NCBI GenBank assembly: GCA_052387675.1
Contig: JBQTIY010000009.1
Coordinates: 62,001-126,000, forward strand
DNA from: JBQTIY01 sp052387675
GTDB taxonomy: Bacteria > Planctomycetota > B15-G4
Direction of reading: 5' to 3'
DNA: 64,000 bases
Shown piece by piece: positions 1 through 8,124 of this stretch. The translations under genes were made by a program, and so were the position numbers. The notes below the pieces were generated by a model, which was not told where the DNA came from, ran no database searches, and saw only the letters and a list, made by a program, of their open reading frames with translations. Numbering within the stretch: the stretch's first letter is position 1; each line of letters opens with the position of its first letter.

Positions 1-187
1 TGCCGATGTTCCCCAGCAGATAGACGATCCAGACGAGGCACAGCCCGGTGGCCCAGCGGCTGCGACGATTCACTCGAGTTGCCACCGCCTCGATCCGCCC
101 GGCGCGCAAGTCTTGATAATCCGCGTAGAAGAGCCAGGGCTGCGCGGACAGCGCGAGATCGTGCAGCGGGTGATCCCTCTCAAGCAT
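1..187 (-). CDS. Incomplete membrane protein, N-terminal part only
   Basis: An open minus-strand frame begins with ATG at 187-185 and runs off the left edge, leaving 62 residues. The visible part has a charged, Trp/Tyr-containing N-terminus, then a hydrophobic stretch at about residues 45-62 (WATGLCLVWIVYLLGNIG) that looks like a membrane helix after the basic run RVNRRSRW. No clear Shine-Dalgarno sequence precedes the ATG, and the frame stays open upstream, so the start is uncertain. I do not recognise the family. Codon use is GC-rich and the residue composition is protein-like, which is why I accept it. Confidence 0.5.
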   Translation of the reverse strand, partial: MLERDHPLHDLALSAQPWLFYADYQDLRAGRIEAVATRVNRRSRWATGLCLVWIVYLLGNIG

Positions 188-303
188 GCCGACTAGCTTT
201 GCGCAGCCGTCGCTTTCCTGCAAGCCGTGCCCCGCAAAGCGATTGCCCGGCGCTGCGCCGCAGGCCTTCCCAGGCCAACACTCCTGCCGTACCGTGAGAC
301 GCG

Positions 304-612
304 ATGCCCGAAGTTTCGAGAGGTCACGGCTCTGCTCCCGATTGCGCCGGGCCCGAGGCTCGCGGCGACAGTGGCGCACAGACGCCTGCGCAACAGGCGC
401 TCGCATCCTACGTACCGCTGCCCAACGACCCGTTGCGCCCGCCGGGCGTGATGGATGAAGCCATGTGGGCAGCGACCCGACTTCTCGCAGCACTGCCCTG
501 CAATCAGGACGGCGCAGACAAGACCTATGTCCACTCCGCCGTGCGAATGATGCATCGCTTCGACCGGCTCCCGGTGAAGTGGCTGGGCATCGGCGACCCG
601 CCCGCGCCATGA
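304..612 (+). CDS. Small hypothetical protein upstream of nucleotidyltransferase-like gene
   Basis: A 102-residue frame with GC-rich third positions, especially in its second half (about residues 45-102, ending in KWLGIGDPPAP). The first 35 residues are Pro/Gly/Ala-rich and the real start may be internal. Its TGA overlaps an ATG of the next frame at 609 as ATGA, the coupling style used throughout this window. However, the better ribosome site for the next gene is the GGAGG before 699. I recognise no domain. It could be a partner of the nucleotidyltransferase-like gene or a fortuitous frame. Confidence 0.35.
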   Translation: MPEVSRGHGSAPDCAGPEARGDSGAQTPAQQALASYVPLPNDPLRPPGVMDEAMWAATRLLAALPCNQDGADKTYVHSAVRMMHRFDRLPVKWLGIGDPPAP

Positions 613-698
613 ATTCCGAGCGTCACGCCGGCCTCGTTCCACCGACTCCTCCCGAGCCCTTTCCGAGAGGCGAGGCACTCCCGCAGGAGGACTTCTCG

Positions 699-1232
699 AT
701 GGATCCCTACGTTGTGGCGTGGCGCGTGCTCCGGCAACTGGGCCTGCCCTATCTCGTCATCGGGGCGTATGGCGTGAATCTGTTCGTCACGCACATGGGA
801 CGCAAGATCAACACGCAAGACTGCGACATCCTCTTGTCGCGTGATGCCGACAATCTCCGCCAAGTTCTTGAGGCACTCGCCGCCGAGGGCTTCACCTTTC
901 ACGCCGGAGGCGAGCGGCTGCCCTCGCCGGACCCGGTGATTCTGGAGGGGATCGTGCGCGCAGGAGCCTGTGTTCACGCGACGCTTGGGCAGGCCGAGCT
1001 CGACCTCGTCCTGTTCGCGGCGGGCCTCGACTTCCACGAACTCTGGCCGCGGCGCGTGCGCTTGAGCGTGGCCGACGAAGTCGTCAACGTGGCGCCGCTC
1101 GAAGACCTGCTGCGCTCGAAGGAAGCTGCCGGGCGCCCGAAGGACAAGTACTTCCTCGAGGTCTGGCGAGAAGTGCTGGACGAGGCCTTGCAGCGCGAGC
1201 AGCGGCGCGGAATCCCTCCCGCCGAGAGTTGA
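699..1232 (+). CDS. Nucleotidyltransferase-fold protein
   Basis: The 177-residue product resembles the polymerase-beta-type nucleotidyltransferase superfamily, as found in AbiEii/MNT-type proteins. A GAYG turn at residues 22-25 follows a beta strand, then a basic HMGRK segment, then the acidic motif DCDIL at residues 41-45, which would carry the two metal-binding aspartates. The C-terminus has the PLEDLLRSKEAAGRPKD segment typical of these enzymes, where a region around the Lys contacts the nucleotide. I chose ATG 699 because GGAGG lies 8 bases upstream. A 30-residue longer form from ATG 609 would overlap the preceding frame. The substrate is unknown. No HEPN-type toxin partner is visible next to it. 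Confidence 0.75.
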   Translation: MDPYVVAWRVLRQLGLPYLVIGAYGVNLFVTHMGRKINTQDCDILLSRDADNLRQVLEALAAEGFTFHAGGERLPSPDPVILEGIVRAGACVHATLGQAELDLVLFAAGLDFHELWPRRVRLSVADEVVNVAPLEDLLRSKEAAGRPKDKYFLEVWREVLDEALQREQRRGIPPAES

Positions 1233-1271
1233 ACTGCCGGCCGCCCGTCGCGTCCCTCATCCCGCGCTCGT

Positions 1272-1277
1272 TATGCT
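1272..1277 (+). promoter_or_regulatory. Putative -10 box for acyl-CoA dehydrogenase gene
   Basis: TATGCT lies about 56 bases before the ATG at 1334, in a short intergenic gap, and would give a leader of about 50 bases. No clear -35 is visible. Confidence 0.3.
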
Positions 1278-1333
1278 GCCCGCCGCCCGCGGCCGAGGTG
1301 CCTGCGGGCGCGCCCCCTGGAGTCGCGACACCC

Positions 1334-2614
1334 ATGTCCTCGATCGTGATCACCGACGAAGCCCGCCACTGGCAGCAAGTGGCGCACCGCGTAGCCGAAG
1401 AGGTCGTGCGGCCCATCGCCAAGCACTACGACGAGATTCAGCAGTATCCCGAGGAGATCAAGTGCGCCTACATCGACAACGGCCTGCTGGGCGTGTGGAT
1501 TCCCAAGGAGTACGGCGGCCACGGCGCGGGCATCGTCGCGCTGTGCTTGGTCATCGAGGAACTCTCGCGCGCCTGCGGAGCGACGGGCGTGGCCTACGCC
1601 GTCAACGCACTCGGCAGCTTCCCGATCCTGGTCGGCGGCACCGAGGAGCAGAAGCAGGCCGTGCTGCCCGAGATCGCCAGCGGCCGCAAGATGATCGCCT
1701 TCTGCCTCAGCGAGAAGTTCGCCGGCAGCGATGCCGGCGGCATGCGCTGCCAGGCGCGGCTCTCGCGCGGCACCGGCCCCGGCGGCGCCGACGAGTACGT
1801 GATCAACGGCGAGAAGAAGTGGACCACCAATGGCGGCGTGGCCTCCATCTACACCGTCTTCGCCGTGACCGATCCGGCCAGCAAGAGCCGGCGCATCAGC
1901 GCGCTGCTCGTGGACAAGGGTGCGCCCGGCTTCTCCATCAAGAAGGTGGAGGACAAGATGGGCATCCGCGCCGTGCCGGTGGTGGAGACGCACTTCGACA
2001 ATGTGCGCGTGCCGGCGGCCAACCTGCTGGGCGGGCGGCCGGGCATGGGCTTCAAGCACGCCATGCAGACGCTCGACTACGCGCGTCCGGGCGTGGCGGC
2101 CCAGGGCCTGGGGCTGGCGCAAGGCGCGCTCGAATACGCAGTGACCTACGCTCTGCGCCGCCAGCAGTTCGGGCAGAACCTGGCCAGCATGGGCGTGATC
2201 CAGGACATGCTCGGCCGCATGGGCACCAAGGTGGAGGCGGCGCGCGGGCTGATCTATCGCGCGGCCACGGCCGTGGACACCGGCGACACCGAGAACGTGA
2301 ACCGCCTCGCCGCGATGAGCAAGTCCTTCGCCACCGACGTGGCCATGGAAGTGACCACCGACGCCGTGCAGATCTTCGGCGGCTACGGCTACATGAAGGA
2401 CTACCCGATCGAGAAGTACATGCGCGACGCCAAGATCACGCAGATCTACGAAGGCACCAACCAGATCCAGCGGCTCGTCGTGGCGCGCAACCTCATCAAG
2501 GAGGCCGGCCGCTACGCGCAGATCGAGGCCTACATCCCGCGCGAGAGCTTCAACAGCTACCACGCCACGCCGGATGGGGCCACGCCGGATGGGGAACTCG
2601 CTGCCGGGCGCTAG
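1334..2614 (+). CDS. Acyl-CoA dehydrogenase
   Basis: A 426-residue FAD-dependent acyl-CoA dehydrogenase, which introduces the alpha-beta double bond in acyl-CoA substrates and passes electrons to ETF. The full family layout is present: the N-terminal helical domain, the FAD-binding loop segment FCLSEKFAGSD, the KKWTTNG strand, and the C-terminal helical domain with QIFGGYGYMKDYPIEKYMRDAKI. The catalytic-base motif IYEGTNQIQ places Glu at about residue 373. The start is ATG 1334 because upstream codons encode only Pro/Ala-rich residues. The C-terminal tail contains a perfectly duplicated pentapeptide ATPDG from a 15-base tandem repeat. Chain-length specificity cannot be read from the sequence. 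Confidence 0.93.
   Translation: MSSIVITDEARHWQQVAHRVAEEVVRPIAKHYDEIQQYPEEIKCAYIDNGLLGVWIPKEYGGHGAGIVALCLVIEELSRACGATGVAYAVNALGSFPILVGGTEEQKQAVLPEIASGRKMIAFCLSEKFAGSDAGGMRCQARLSRGTGPGGADEYVINGEKKWTTNGGVASIYTVFAVTDPASKSRRISALLVDKGAPGFSIKKVEDKMGIRAVPVVETHFDNVRVPAANLLGGRPGMGFKHAMQTLDYARPGVAAQGLGLAQGALEYAVTYALRRQQFGQNLASMGVIQDMLGRMGTKVEAARGLIYRAATAVDTGDTENVNRLAAMSKSFATDVAMEVTTDAVQIFGGYGYMKDYPIEKYMRDAKITQIYEGTNQIQRLVVARNLIKEAGRYAQIEAYIPRESFNSYHATPDGATPDGELAAGR
2565..2594 (+). repeat. 15-base perfect tandem duplication in acyl-CoA dehydrogenase tail
   Basis: Two adjacent identical 15-base units (CCACGCCGGATGGGG) encode ATPDG twice in frame just before the stop codon. This looks like a recent slippage or duplication event that is tolerated at the C-terminus. 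Confidence 0.85.
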
Positions 2615-2631
2615 ATCCACGCGGCCAGGAA

Positions 2632-4299
2632 CTAACGCGGCTTGTTGAGCAACTCCTGAGCCGCCTGCGTGCCCTGCTGGATGAGCTTGGGGTCTACCTT
2701 CACGCCTGAAAGTTGATTGAGTAGAGAGGCGGCGGCGTTGGCCGCGCCCGCCGGCGTGAGGCCTGCTCCTGGCTGCGGCGCTGACTTGGGCTTGGCGACG
2801 GCCTTGCCGAGCGCGCCCGGCTTGCCACCCGGGCCCGCCTTCCCGCCCGCACCCTTTCCGCCGGGCCCCTTCGCGCCTGCACCCTTCGCGCCGGGGCCTG
2901 GCAGCGGCGCGCCGCCGAGTCCGGAGCCGAGCGAGAGGCTGATGAGCGGCGGTGCGAGGCCGGCGAGCGGGCCGGGCGTGGGGCGCGCGTCGTTGAGCGC
3001 GATGATCAGGTCCTGCTGCGCCTCGAGCACTTGCCAGCGCCGCGGCGAATAGCCGTCGTCCTGCTCGATCAAGTGCGCGATCTCGTCGCGGCGCGGCCCG
3101 AAGTAGGCACCCTTGGGCCCCAGATCGAGGCACAGACGCACAATGAGTTCCTCTTGCGCTTCCACAAGTTGGGCGTACAGCTCCGGATCCGGCGCCGTGC
3201 TGTACCACTGGACTTCCAGATCATTGCGGCGCGTGGTCTCGGTGACGATGCGCTCCACGAGGGCGGCGCGCTGCTCCTGATCCATGGCTCCGGCGGCCTC
3301 CTTCATCTGCACTGCCAGCAGCGCGAGCGAAGCCTCCAACTGAGCATGCTCGGTGATGACGGGCGCCAGCTCGGCGCGCTGTAGGAGCTTGAGCTGCAGC
3401 ATCTCGATGAGCACGCGCAGTGTGCCGGCGGGGCGCGGTGCGGCGCGGGCCGGCGGCGCCTCACGGAACTGCGCGGTGAGTTCGTCCAGCACCTGCTGGC
3501 GCAGAGTGGGGTCGCGCAGAACCTGCACCGCGAGGTCATTGCCCTTGGCCACGACTTCCGGCGCAATCTTCGCCAAGAGCGCTTCCATTTCAGCCAGGCC
3601 CTGCGGCCCGACCTGACCATTCACTAGGTCATAGGCCTGGCTCACCAGCCGCGTGTAGCCGATCTCGCGCTCGATGATCTCGTCGCGCAAGAGCACGGCC
3701 CGGTCGCGCATGGCCCAGTCGGCCTGCTTGACGAAGTTGCGATTGGCTTCCATGTAGAGGTCGAGCGGGCGCACTTCGCGTGAGACGCGGTAGGCCGCGG
3801 CCAGATCGGTGAGGAGGTCGAGGCTGCGCCGCGGCAGGCCCGCCTTGGCCACATCCGCCGGGCGCGGCAGCTCGAGGGCCACGCGCGAGAACTGTCCGGC
3901 CAAGGCGCGGAAGTCTTTGTCCTTCTGGATGCGATCGAAGCGCTGCAGCCGGTGACCGGAGAGCGCGCTGCGCTCTTCCAGGCCCAGGGTGCTCTGTTCG
4001 ACGGCCTGCACTTCAAGTTCCAGAGCCAGCGCCTGCTGCAACTTGTTGGCGAAGAGCGTGGCCGTGCTCGGCGGAAGGGGGGCGCTCGGCGTCGTGGCCG
4101 CACTCGGCGGAGCGGTCTGAGCGGGGGCGGCGGCGCGGGGCGATGCGGCGGGATCTGAGGGCGCCGGCGTCGTGTCCTGCGCGCTGAGCTGCGCTGTCGC
4201 GAGGAGTGCCGCAGCCAGAGCCAGCACGAAGCGGCGGCCGGCAGGTGATCTCGCTTCGCAGGGGGCAGGGCGGTTAGACTCGGCGCCCCGACCGCGCAC
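2632..4299 (-). CDS. Secreted Ala/Pro/Gly-rich hypothetical protein
   Basis: The product has an Arg-rich n-region, a hydrophobic core (FVLALAAALLATAQLSA) and a likely signal peptidase site before QDTTPAP. Then follow a Pro/Ala/Ser linker, a long helical body with many Gln, Glu and Leu residues, a collagen-like Gly/Lys/Pro segment (repeated GAKG, GGKG units), and a short helical C-terminus. No enzyme motif was recognised. The start is uncertain: no ATG lies just upstream of the signal peptide, so I use GTG 4299 (about 555 residues). GTG 4227 would start too close to the hydrophobic core. Longer forms would run antisense through the small basic gene at 4333 and are unlikely. Confidence 0.6.
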   Translation of the reverse strand: MRGRGAESNRPAPCEARSPAGRRFVLALAAALLATAQLSAQDTTPAPSDPAASPRAAAPAQTAPPSAATTPSAPLPPSTATLFANKLQQALALELEVQAVEQSTLGLEERSALSGHRLQRFDRIQKDKDFRALAGQFSRVALELPRPADVAKAGLPRRSLDLLTDLAAAYRVSREVRPLDLYMEANRNFVKQADWAMRDRAVLLRDEIIEREIGYTRLVSQAYDLVNGQVGPQGLAEMEALLAKIAPEVVAKGNDLAVQVLRDPTLRQQVLDELTAQFREAPPARAAPRPAGTLRVLIEMLQLKLLQRAELAPVITEHAQLEASLALLAVQMKEAAGAMDQEQRAALVERIVTETTRRNDLEVQWYSTAPDPELYAQLVEAQEELIVRLCLDLGPKGAYFGPRRDEIAHLIEQDDGYSPRRWQVLEAQQDLIIALNDARPTPGPLAGLAPPLISLSLGSGLGGAPLPGPGAKGAGAKGPGGKGAGGKAGPGGKPGALGKAVAKPKSAPQPGAGLTPAGAANAAASLLNQLSGVKVDPKLIQQGTQAAQELLNKPR

Positions 4300-4332
4300 A
4301 AGGCGCCGGTCGCAGACCCTCAGGAGCCGGCG

Positions 4333-4434
4333 ATGGCCAAGAACAACCGCAAGATCAAGAAGGCCAACCACGGTCGCCGCCCGACGGGCGGCCGTCAGCG
4401 CCGTCATCGCAAGGCCTACAAGGTCCGCACCTGA
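4333..4434 (+). CDS. 33-residue basic protein, bL37-like small ribosomal protein candidate
   Basis: A short gene encoding 33 residues, of which nearly half are Lys, Arg or His; it contains the segment KKANHGRRP. A GGAG ribosome site lies six bases before the ATG, and an 8-bp hairpin follows the stop within ten bases, so it looks like a complete single-gene transcript. From memory, the ANHG(K/R)RP motif is typical of the tiny actinobacterial 50S protein bL37, and planctomycetes and relatives carry conserved small basic ribosome-associated proteins. I therefore infer a ribosomal or rRNA-binding role. It lies antisense to the upstream extension of the secreted-protein frame, which argues against that extension. 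Confidence 0.7.
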   Translation: MAKNNRKIKKANHGRRPTGGRQRRHRKAYKVRT

Positions 4435-4442
4435 GAGGTGTG

Positions 4443-4463
4443 CCGCCGCGCGCGACGCGGCGG
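4443..4463 (+). terminator. Terminator-like hairpin after small basic gene
   Basis: A perfect 8-bp stem, CCGCCGCG paired with CGCGGCGG around a 5-base loop, starts 9 bases after the stop codon. There is no long T-run (only GTT), as is usual in very GC-rich genomes. Confidence 0.5.
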
Positions 4464-4627
4464 GTTGGGAGTGGGTCGGGAGCAGGCTCATCAGGGGCCT
4501 CGATCTTAGACGGTTCGGGGCCCTTATCGGTTCGGCAGGCCCCGGCCCCGTGATTTCTCCCCGGGTGTTAAGCTCGCGCCCTCTTCGGGCCGGACTTCCC
4601 CCTCCTCCACTCCTTGGATCGACAGCG

Positions 4628-5584
4628 ATGCGCATCCCGCGTTGGACCCTTGCTTCCCTGGCGGCCTTCCTGCTCCTGGCGCCGGTCGCTCCCGCGTCCG
4701 ACGTCGTGCTGCTGAATGACAACCTCAGCAACGGCGGCACAGCCGCTCTGCAGCTTGGCTTCGTGACGAACGAGACCGCGGCCGCGGTCCTCGCCGCGGC
4801 GCCGGGTCAGTACCCGATCACGCTGAAAGAGTTGCAGGTCTACGTCGAGAAGCACCCGCTGCTGCCGCAGGCCAGCATGACCGTGAAGCTCTACGTGTGG
4901 AGCACGGCCACGATCTCGGGCAGCAGCCCCTCGCTCGGCTCGGCGGTCTACGCCTCGCCCAACCTCAGCTTCACCGCGGGCGGCTTCAACATCTGGGATG
5001 TCTCGGCCAGCAACATCGTCCTCAACGGGCCCTTCACGGTGGGCGCGCAGATCATCGCCACCGGGCCGGCCGGCTCGCCCTCTTTCGTCACGGACAGCAA
5101 CGGCTGCCAGGGCGGCAAGAACTGGGTGCGGCAGACCAACGGTGTCTGGGCCAATCTGTGCAGCTTCGGCGTCTCGGGCGACCTTGCCATTCGCGCGAAG
5201 GCCAGCACGGCCACGGGCACGGGGCAGTTCATCGACATGGCCAACGGCCTGGCCGGCAACTTCACGCCGACGCTCGGCGGCAGCGGTTCGCTGGCCTCCG
5301 GCGGCAACTTCACCATCGCGATGAACGGCCTGCCGCCCTTTGCGGCCAGCAGTCTCGTGGTGGGTTACAGCCCGCTCTTCGCGCCCTTCAAGGGCGGCGT
5401 CATGGGCCCCTCGGTGAACACCATTCTCATTCTGGGCACGGGTGCCGGCTCGATGTCGCTGCCCGGGGTCATGCCGCCCGGCATTCCGGCGAACTTCGAG
5501 ATCTACCTGCAGTCCTGGACACCAGATGTCGGCGGGCCCTTCGGTTTTGACGCCACGAACGTGCTCCTGATGATCACGCCATGA
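4628..5584 (+). CDS. Secreted protein with planctomycete-type C-terminal beta module
   Basis: A 318-residue exported protein. Residues 1-23 form a signal peptide ending in APAS. The body is beta-rich, with the glycine-aromatic composition of extracellular lectin-like domains and a single CxxGKNW-type loop. The last 100 residues (from about FTPTLGGSGSLASGG) form the beta module with a final DATNVL strand, related in pattern to the end of the next gene's product. Its TGA overlaps the ATG of that gene (ATGA), so the two exoproteins are probably translated together. The function is unknown; surface or matrix attachment is an inference. Confidence 0.75.
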   Translation: MRIPRWTLASLAAFLLLAPVAPASDVVLLNDNLSNGGTAALQLGFVTNETAAAVLAAAPGQYPITLKELQVYVEKHPLLPQASMTVKLYVWSTATISGSSPSLGSAVYASPNLSFTAGGFNIWDVSASNIVLNGPFTVGAQIIATGPAGSPSFVTDSNGCQGGKNWVRQTNGVWANLCSFGVSGDLAIRAKASTATGTGQFIDMANGLAGNFTPTLGGSGSLASGGNFTIAMNGLPPFAASSLVVGYSPLFAPFKGGVMGPSVNTILILGTGAGSMSLPGVMPPGIPANFEIYLQSWTPDVGGPFGFDATNVLLMITP

Positions 5585-7734
5585 GGCGCCGCACAGGCGC
5601 GGCTTGGTTGGGTACGAATCATTGGGGTGCGCACGCGGGGCGGCTGACTGTTGGCCTGGGCCTCGTGGCGGCGTGCTTCGCGACAGTTCCAGAGCTCAGG
5701 GCTCAGGACGAGCAGCCGGGGCGCAACTTCGTCGCGTCCGCGAACTTCGGTGGCGATCGGTCTGAGGCGATCGCCGCGGGGGACATCGACCTCGACGGCG
5801 ACATGGACGTCCTGGTTGCCAACGGCAGCGACGGGGCCGCGCAGCCCAACCGCATCTACATCAACTTGGGGCCAGGTTCGGTCGGGACCTTTTCGGAACA
5901 GACCAGCACGCGCCTAGCGGGCGCTCCGATCGAACGCTCGCGCGATGTCGAGTTCGTGGACTTCGACGGGGACGGCGACCTGGATTTCTTGGATGTCTGC
6001 GAGGACGCGACCTCTTCGATTGGCGCCGTGCAGCGCTTCTACACAAATCTGGGCGGCATGCAGGGCGGATCCATCGGCTTCTACTCGCAATCCAGCAACA
6101 CGAATTGGGGCACGCTGGTCTCGGTACCGGTTGGGGACCAGGTCTTCGGCGGGAATCAGGGCCCGTGGCGCGGCTTTGGGCAGGACGCGGACTTCGCCGA
6201 TCTCGATCTCGATGGCGACCTGGATCTCTTCTGGAGCACAGCTGGGCCGAGCCTGAACGGTACGCGCGATTCGCGCGTGTTTCTGAACAGCGGTTCGGCG
6301 GTGTTTAACGAGTTGTGGCCTTGGGCCAATGCTTCGGCTGACATTCAAATGCACGCCATGGAGAGCGTGATCGCCGACTTGGACGGCGACCTCGACTTGG
6401 ACATCGTATGCAGCAGCCGCGGCTCACAGGCGCGGGTCTTCACCAACAACCTCAACGCGCCCGCCAGCGGCAGTCCCTTTCAGGATGTGACGCAGACAGC
6501 CTTCATCTCGACCGGGGCAACGTGGGGTGGCGCGCCGAATGAGCACGTCGAGCTGATCGATGTGGACCTCGACACCGACTTCGATCTCTGGATGACCAAC
6601 TACGGAGCCTTGCCTGGCATCGATCGGCTGCTCGAGAACCAGTCCGCCATCGTCGCCGGCGCCAGCCATCCGGCCTTCGTCATCCAGCCGACCTGGATCA
6701 ACTCCGATCCCAATGTGGTCGAGCGGGCCACGGTCGTCATCGACTACGACAATGACCATGACTTGGACATGGTGGTGGCCAATCCAGGGAGCCACAACTG
6801 GATCTATCGCAGCAATCTCTCGCAAGGGGGCCCTGGACCTTCTCCCCGCTACTTCCGCACCGGCTTCGGCGGTGAGTTTCCCGAGACGCCGTCGGTGCTC
6901 AACACCGGCACGAATCTGGATGTCGCAGTCGCCGACTTCGACAAGGACGGAGACGACGAGATTGCGGTTGCAAGAGGCAACAACGAACAGAACCGTCTCT
7001 ACAACAACGCCCTGCTGCCCGACTTTCCAGTTCCCAGCACCGCCGACACCGAGTCCCCGATCTTCGCGCAGGTGGAGCAAGTGGCGAATCGGCCGCTCGG
7101 CCCGCCGGCGCGCGTCATTGCGCAGGTGCGTGACGCTCACGCCATGGAACTCGTCTCGCAGTATCCCACCGTGCTTTGGTGGAACGTGGACGGTGGAGCT
7201 TTCAGCAGCGTCGCGATGGCGATGCAGGCCGGGCAGCAGTTCATGGGCCACATCCCGGGCAACGTCCAGGGTTTCATGAGCTACTTCATCGAGTGCACGG
7301 ACTTCGCCGGAAACATCGGCATCTCGAGCTTGCACAGCTACCAGCAGGGGCCGGTCAGCAATCCGTGGACCAACCTCGGCTTCTCTCTGGCCGGTGTGAA
7401 CGGTGCGCCCGTGTTGGTCGGCATCGGCCCGCTCGCTGCGGGCAGTGCGGGCAGCCTGACCCTGAGTTCCTCGGCCCGCAGTGCGCTCTGCATTCTCTTC
7501 GTGGGCGGCGGCGTGGGCGCAACGCCCTTCAAGCAAGGCACCTTCGTGCCGACGCCGGTGCTCTTCCAGTTGCCCTTGGTCACGACCGCTGGCGGCACGC
7601 TGCCACTGGCCTGGGCTGCTTGGCCGGCCGGCCTGCCCACAGGCACGGTCCTCAGCTTCCAGTACTGGATCACGGACGGTGCGGCGCCAGCCGGCTTCTC
7701 GGCCAGCAACGCGCTGCGAGCCGTCATGCCCTGA
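5581..7734 (+). CDS. Secreted FG-GAP/VCBS repeat protein
   Basis: A 717-residue exoprotein with a long signal peptide (about residues 1-42, ending LRAQ). It then carries at least six FG-GAP/VCBS blades, each with a calcium-binding-type loop such as DIDLDGDMD, DFDGDGDLD, DLDLDGDLD and DFDKDGDDE, which predicts an integrin-alpha-like beta-propeller. An Ig-like segment follows, then the roughly 110-residue C-terminal module with LPLAWAAWPAG, SFQYWITD and SASNALRAVMP, typical of planctomycete exoproteins. It is translationally coupled to the preceding gene by ATGA. The role is unknown; adhesion or surface display is inferred from the family. Confidence 0.85.
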   Translation: MRRRTGAAWLGTNHWGAHAGRLTVGLGLVAACFATVPELRAQDEQPGRNFVASANFGGDRSEAIAAGDIDLDGDMDVLVANGSDGAAQPNRIYINLGPGSVGTFSEQTSTRLAGAPIERSRDVEFVDFDGDGDLDFLDVCEDATSSIGAVQRFYTNLGGMQGGSIGFYSQSSNTNWGTLVSVPVGDQVFGGNQGPWRGFGQDADFADLDLDGDLDLFWSTAGPSLNGTRDSRVFLNSGSAVFNELWPWANASADIQMHAMESVIADLDGDLDLDIVCSSRGSQARVFTNNLNAPASGSPFQDVTQTAFISTGATWGGAPNEHVELIDVDLDTDFDLWMTNYGALPGIDRLLENQSAIVAGASHPAFVIQPTWINSDPNVVERATVVIDYDNDHDLDMVVANPGSHNWIYRSNLSQGGPGPSPRYFRTGFGGEFPETPSVLNTGTNLDVAVADFDKDGDDEIAVARGNNEQNRLYNNALLPDFPVPSTADTESPIFAQVEQVANRPLGPPARVIAQVRDAHAMELVSQYPTVLWWNVDGGAFSSVAMAMQAGQQFMGHIPGNVQGFMSYFIECTDFAGNIGISSLHSYQQGPVSNPWTNLGFSLAGVNGAPVLVGIGPLAAGSAGSLTLSSSARSALCILFVGGGVGATPFKQGTFVPTPVLFQLPLVTTAGGTLPLAWAAWPAGLPTGTVLSFQYWITDGAAPAGFSASNALRAVMP

Positions 7735-7745
7735 TTCCGTCCTCC

Positions 7746-7765
7746 GAGCCCCCGCTATGGGGCTC
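7746..7765 (+). terminator. Hairpin after FG-GAP gene
   Basis: A 7-bp perfect stem (GAGCCCC / GGGGCTC, 6-base loop) lies 11 bases after the stop codon at 7734. No T-tract follows, so this is at best a GC-type terminator. Confidence 0.4.
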
Positions 7766-7949
7766 CGCTCTGCGTCGACCCGGAGCGTGCTCCGCGGCTG
7801 CCACGGGGCCTGCTCCGGCCGGCTGTCCTCGCGCTCGCCCCTGCACTACTCCTGCGATCGAACGATCACACTGGCGAGGCGCTGTGGAGGCCGGCCTCCG
7901 CAGCCCCGGGCGCGCCGCTCCGCGGCAGACAGGCAGCCCAACATCTCTG

Positions 7950-8119
7950 TCGCCGTTGGCAGAGCACTCCGCGTCCGCCAACTGTCTTTCACCCGTGCAG
8001 CGGTGTGCGACGCAGCGGGGGTCGGTGTGCCGCGAGTTCCGAGCCGACCTCTCGGCCGCAGCGGCCGAGTCGGCGAGGTGTCTGAGCGGCACCGCCGAGC
8101 CCCCGCTGCGGGCGCACTG
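7950..8119. repeat. Palindromic intergenic repeat, copy 1
   Basis: A 170-base element, nearly identical to 56861-57031. The last 119 bases (8001-8119) differ at only three positions between copies. The core folds on itself: the outer arms at about 8005-8032 pair with about 8086-8117 (GCAGCGGGGG with CCCCCGCTGC), and the inner arms GCCGAC..CTCGGCCG pair with CGGCCGAG..TCGGC. It lies between convergent genes and ends 5 bases from the 3' end of the gamma-carbonic anhydrase gene. The remainder of the 7735-8124 gap, apart from the hairpin at 7746, shows nothing I can name. Confidence 0.85.
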
Positions 8120-8124
8120 TGCGC

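Noticed and set aside
1271..3208. 645-residue minus-strand open frame
   Set aside because: It is antisense to the acyl-CoA dehydrogenase and runs in a different frame through the secreted protein gene; composition is Arg/Ala/His-rich and no domain is visible. Typical shadow frame of GC-rich DNA.
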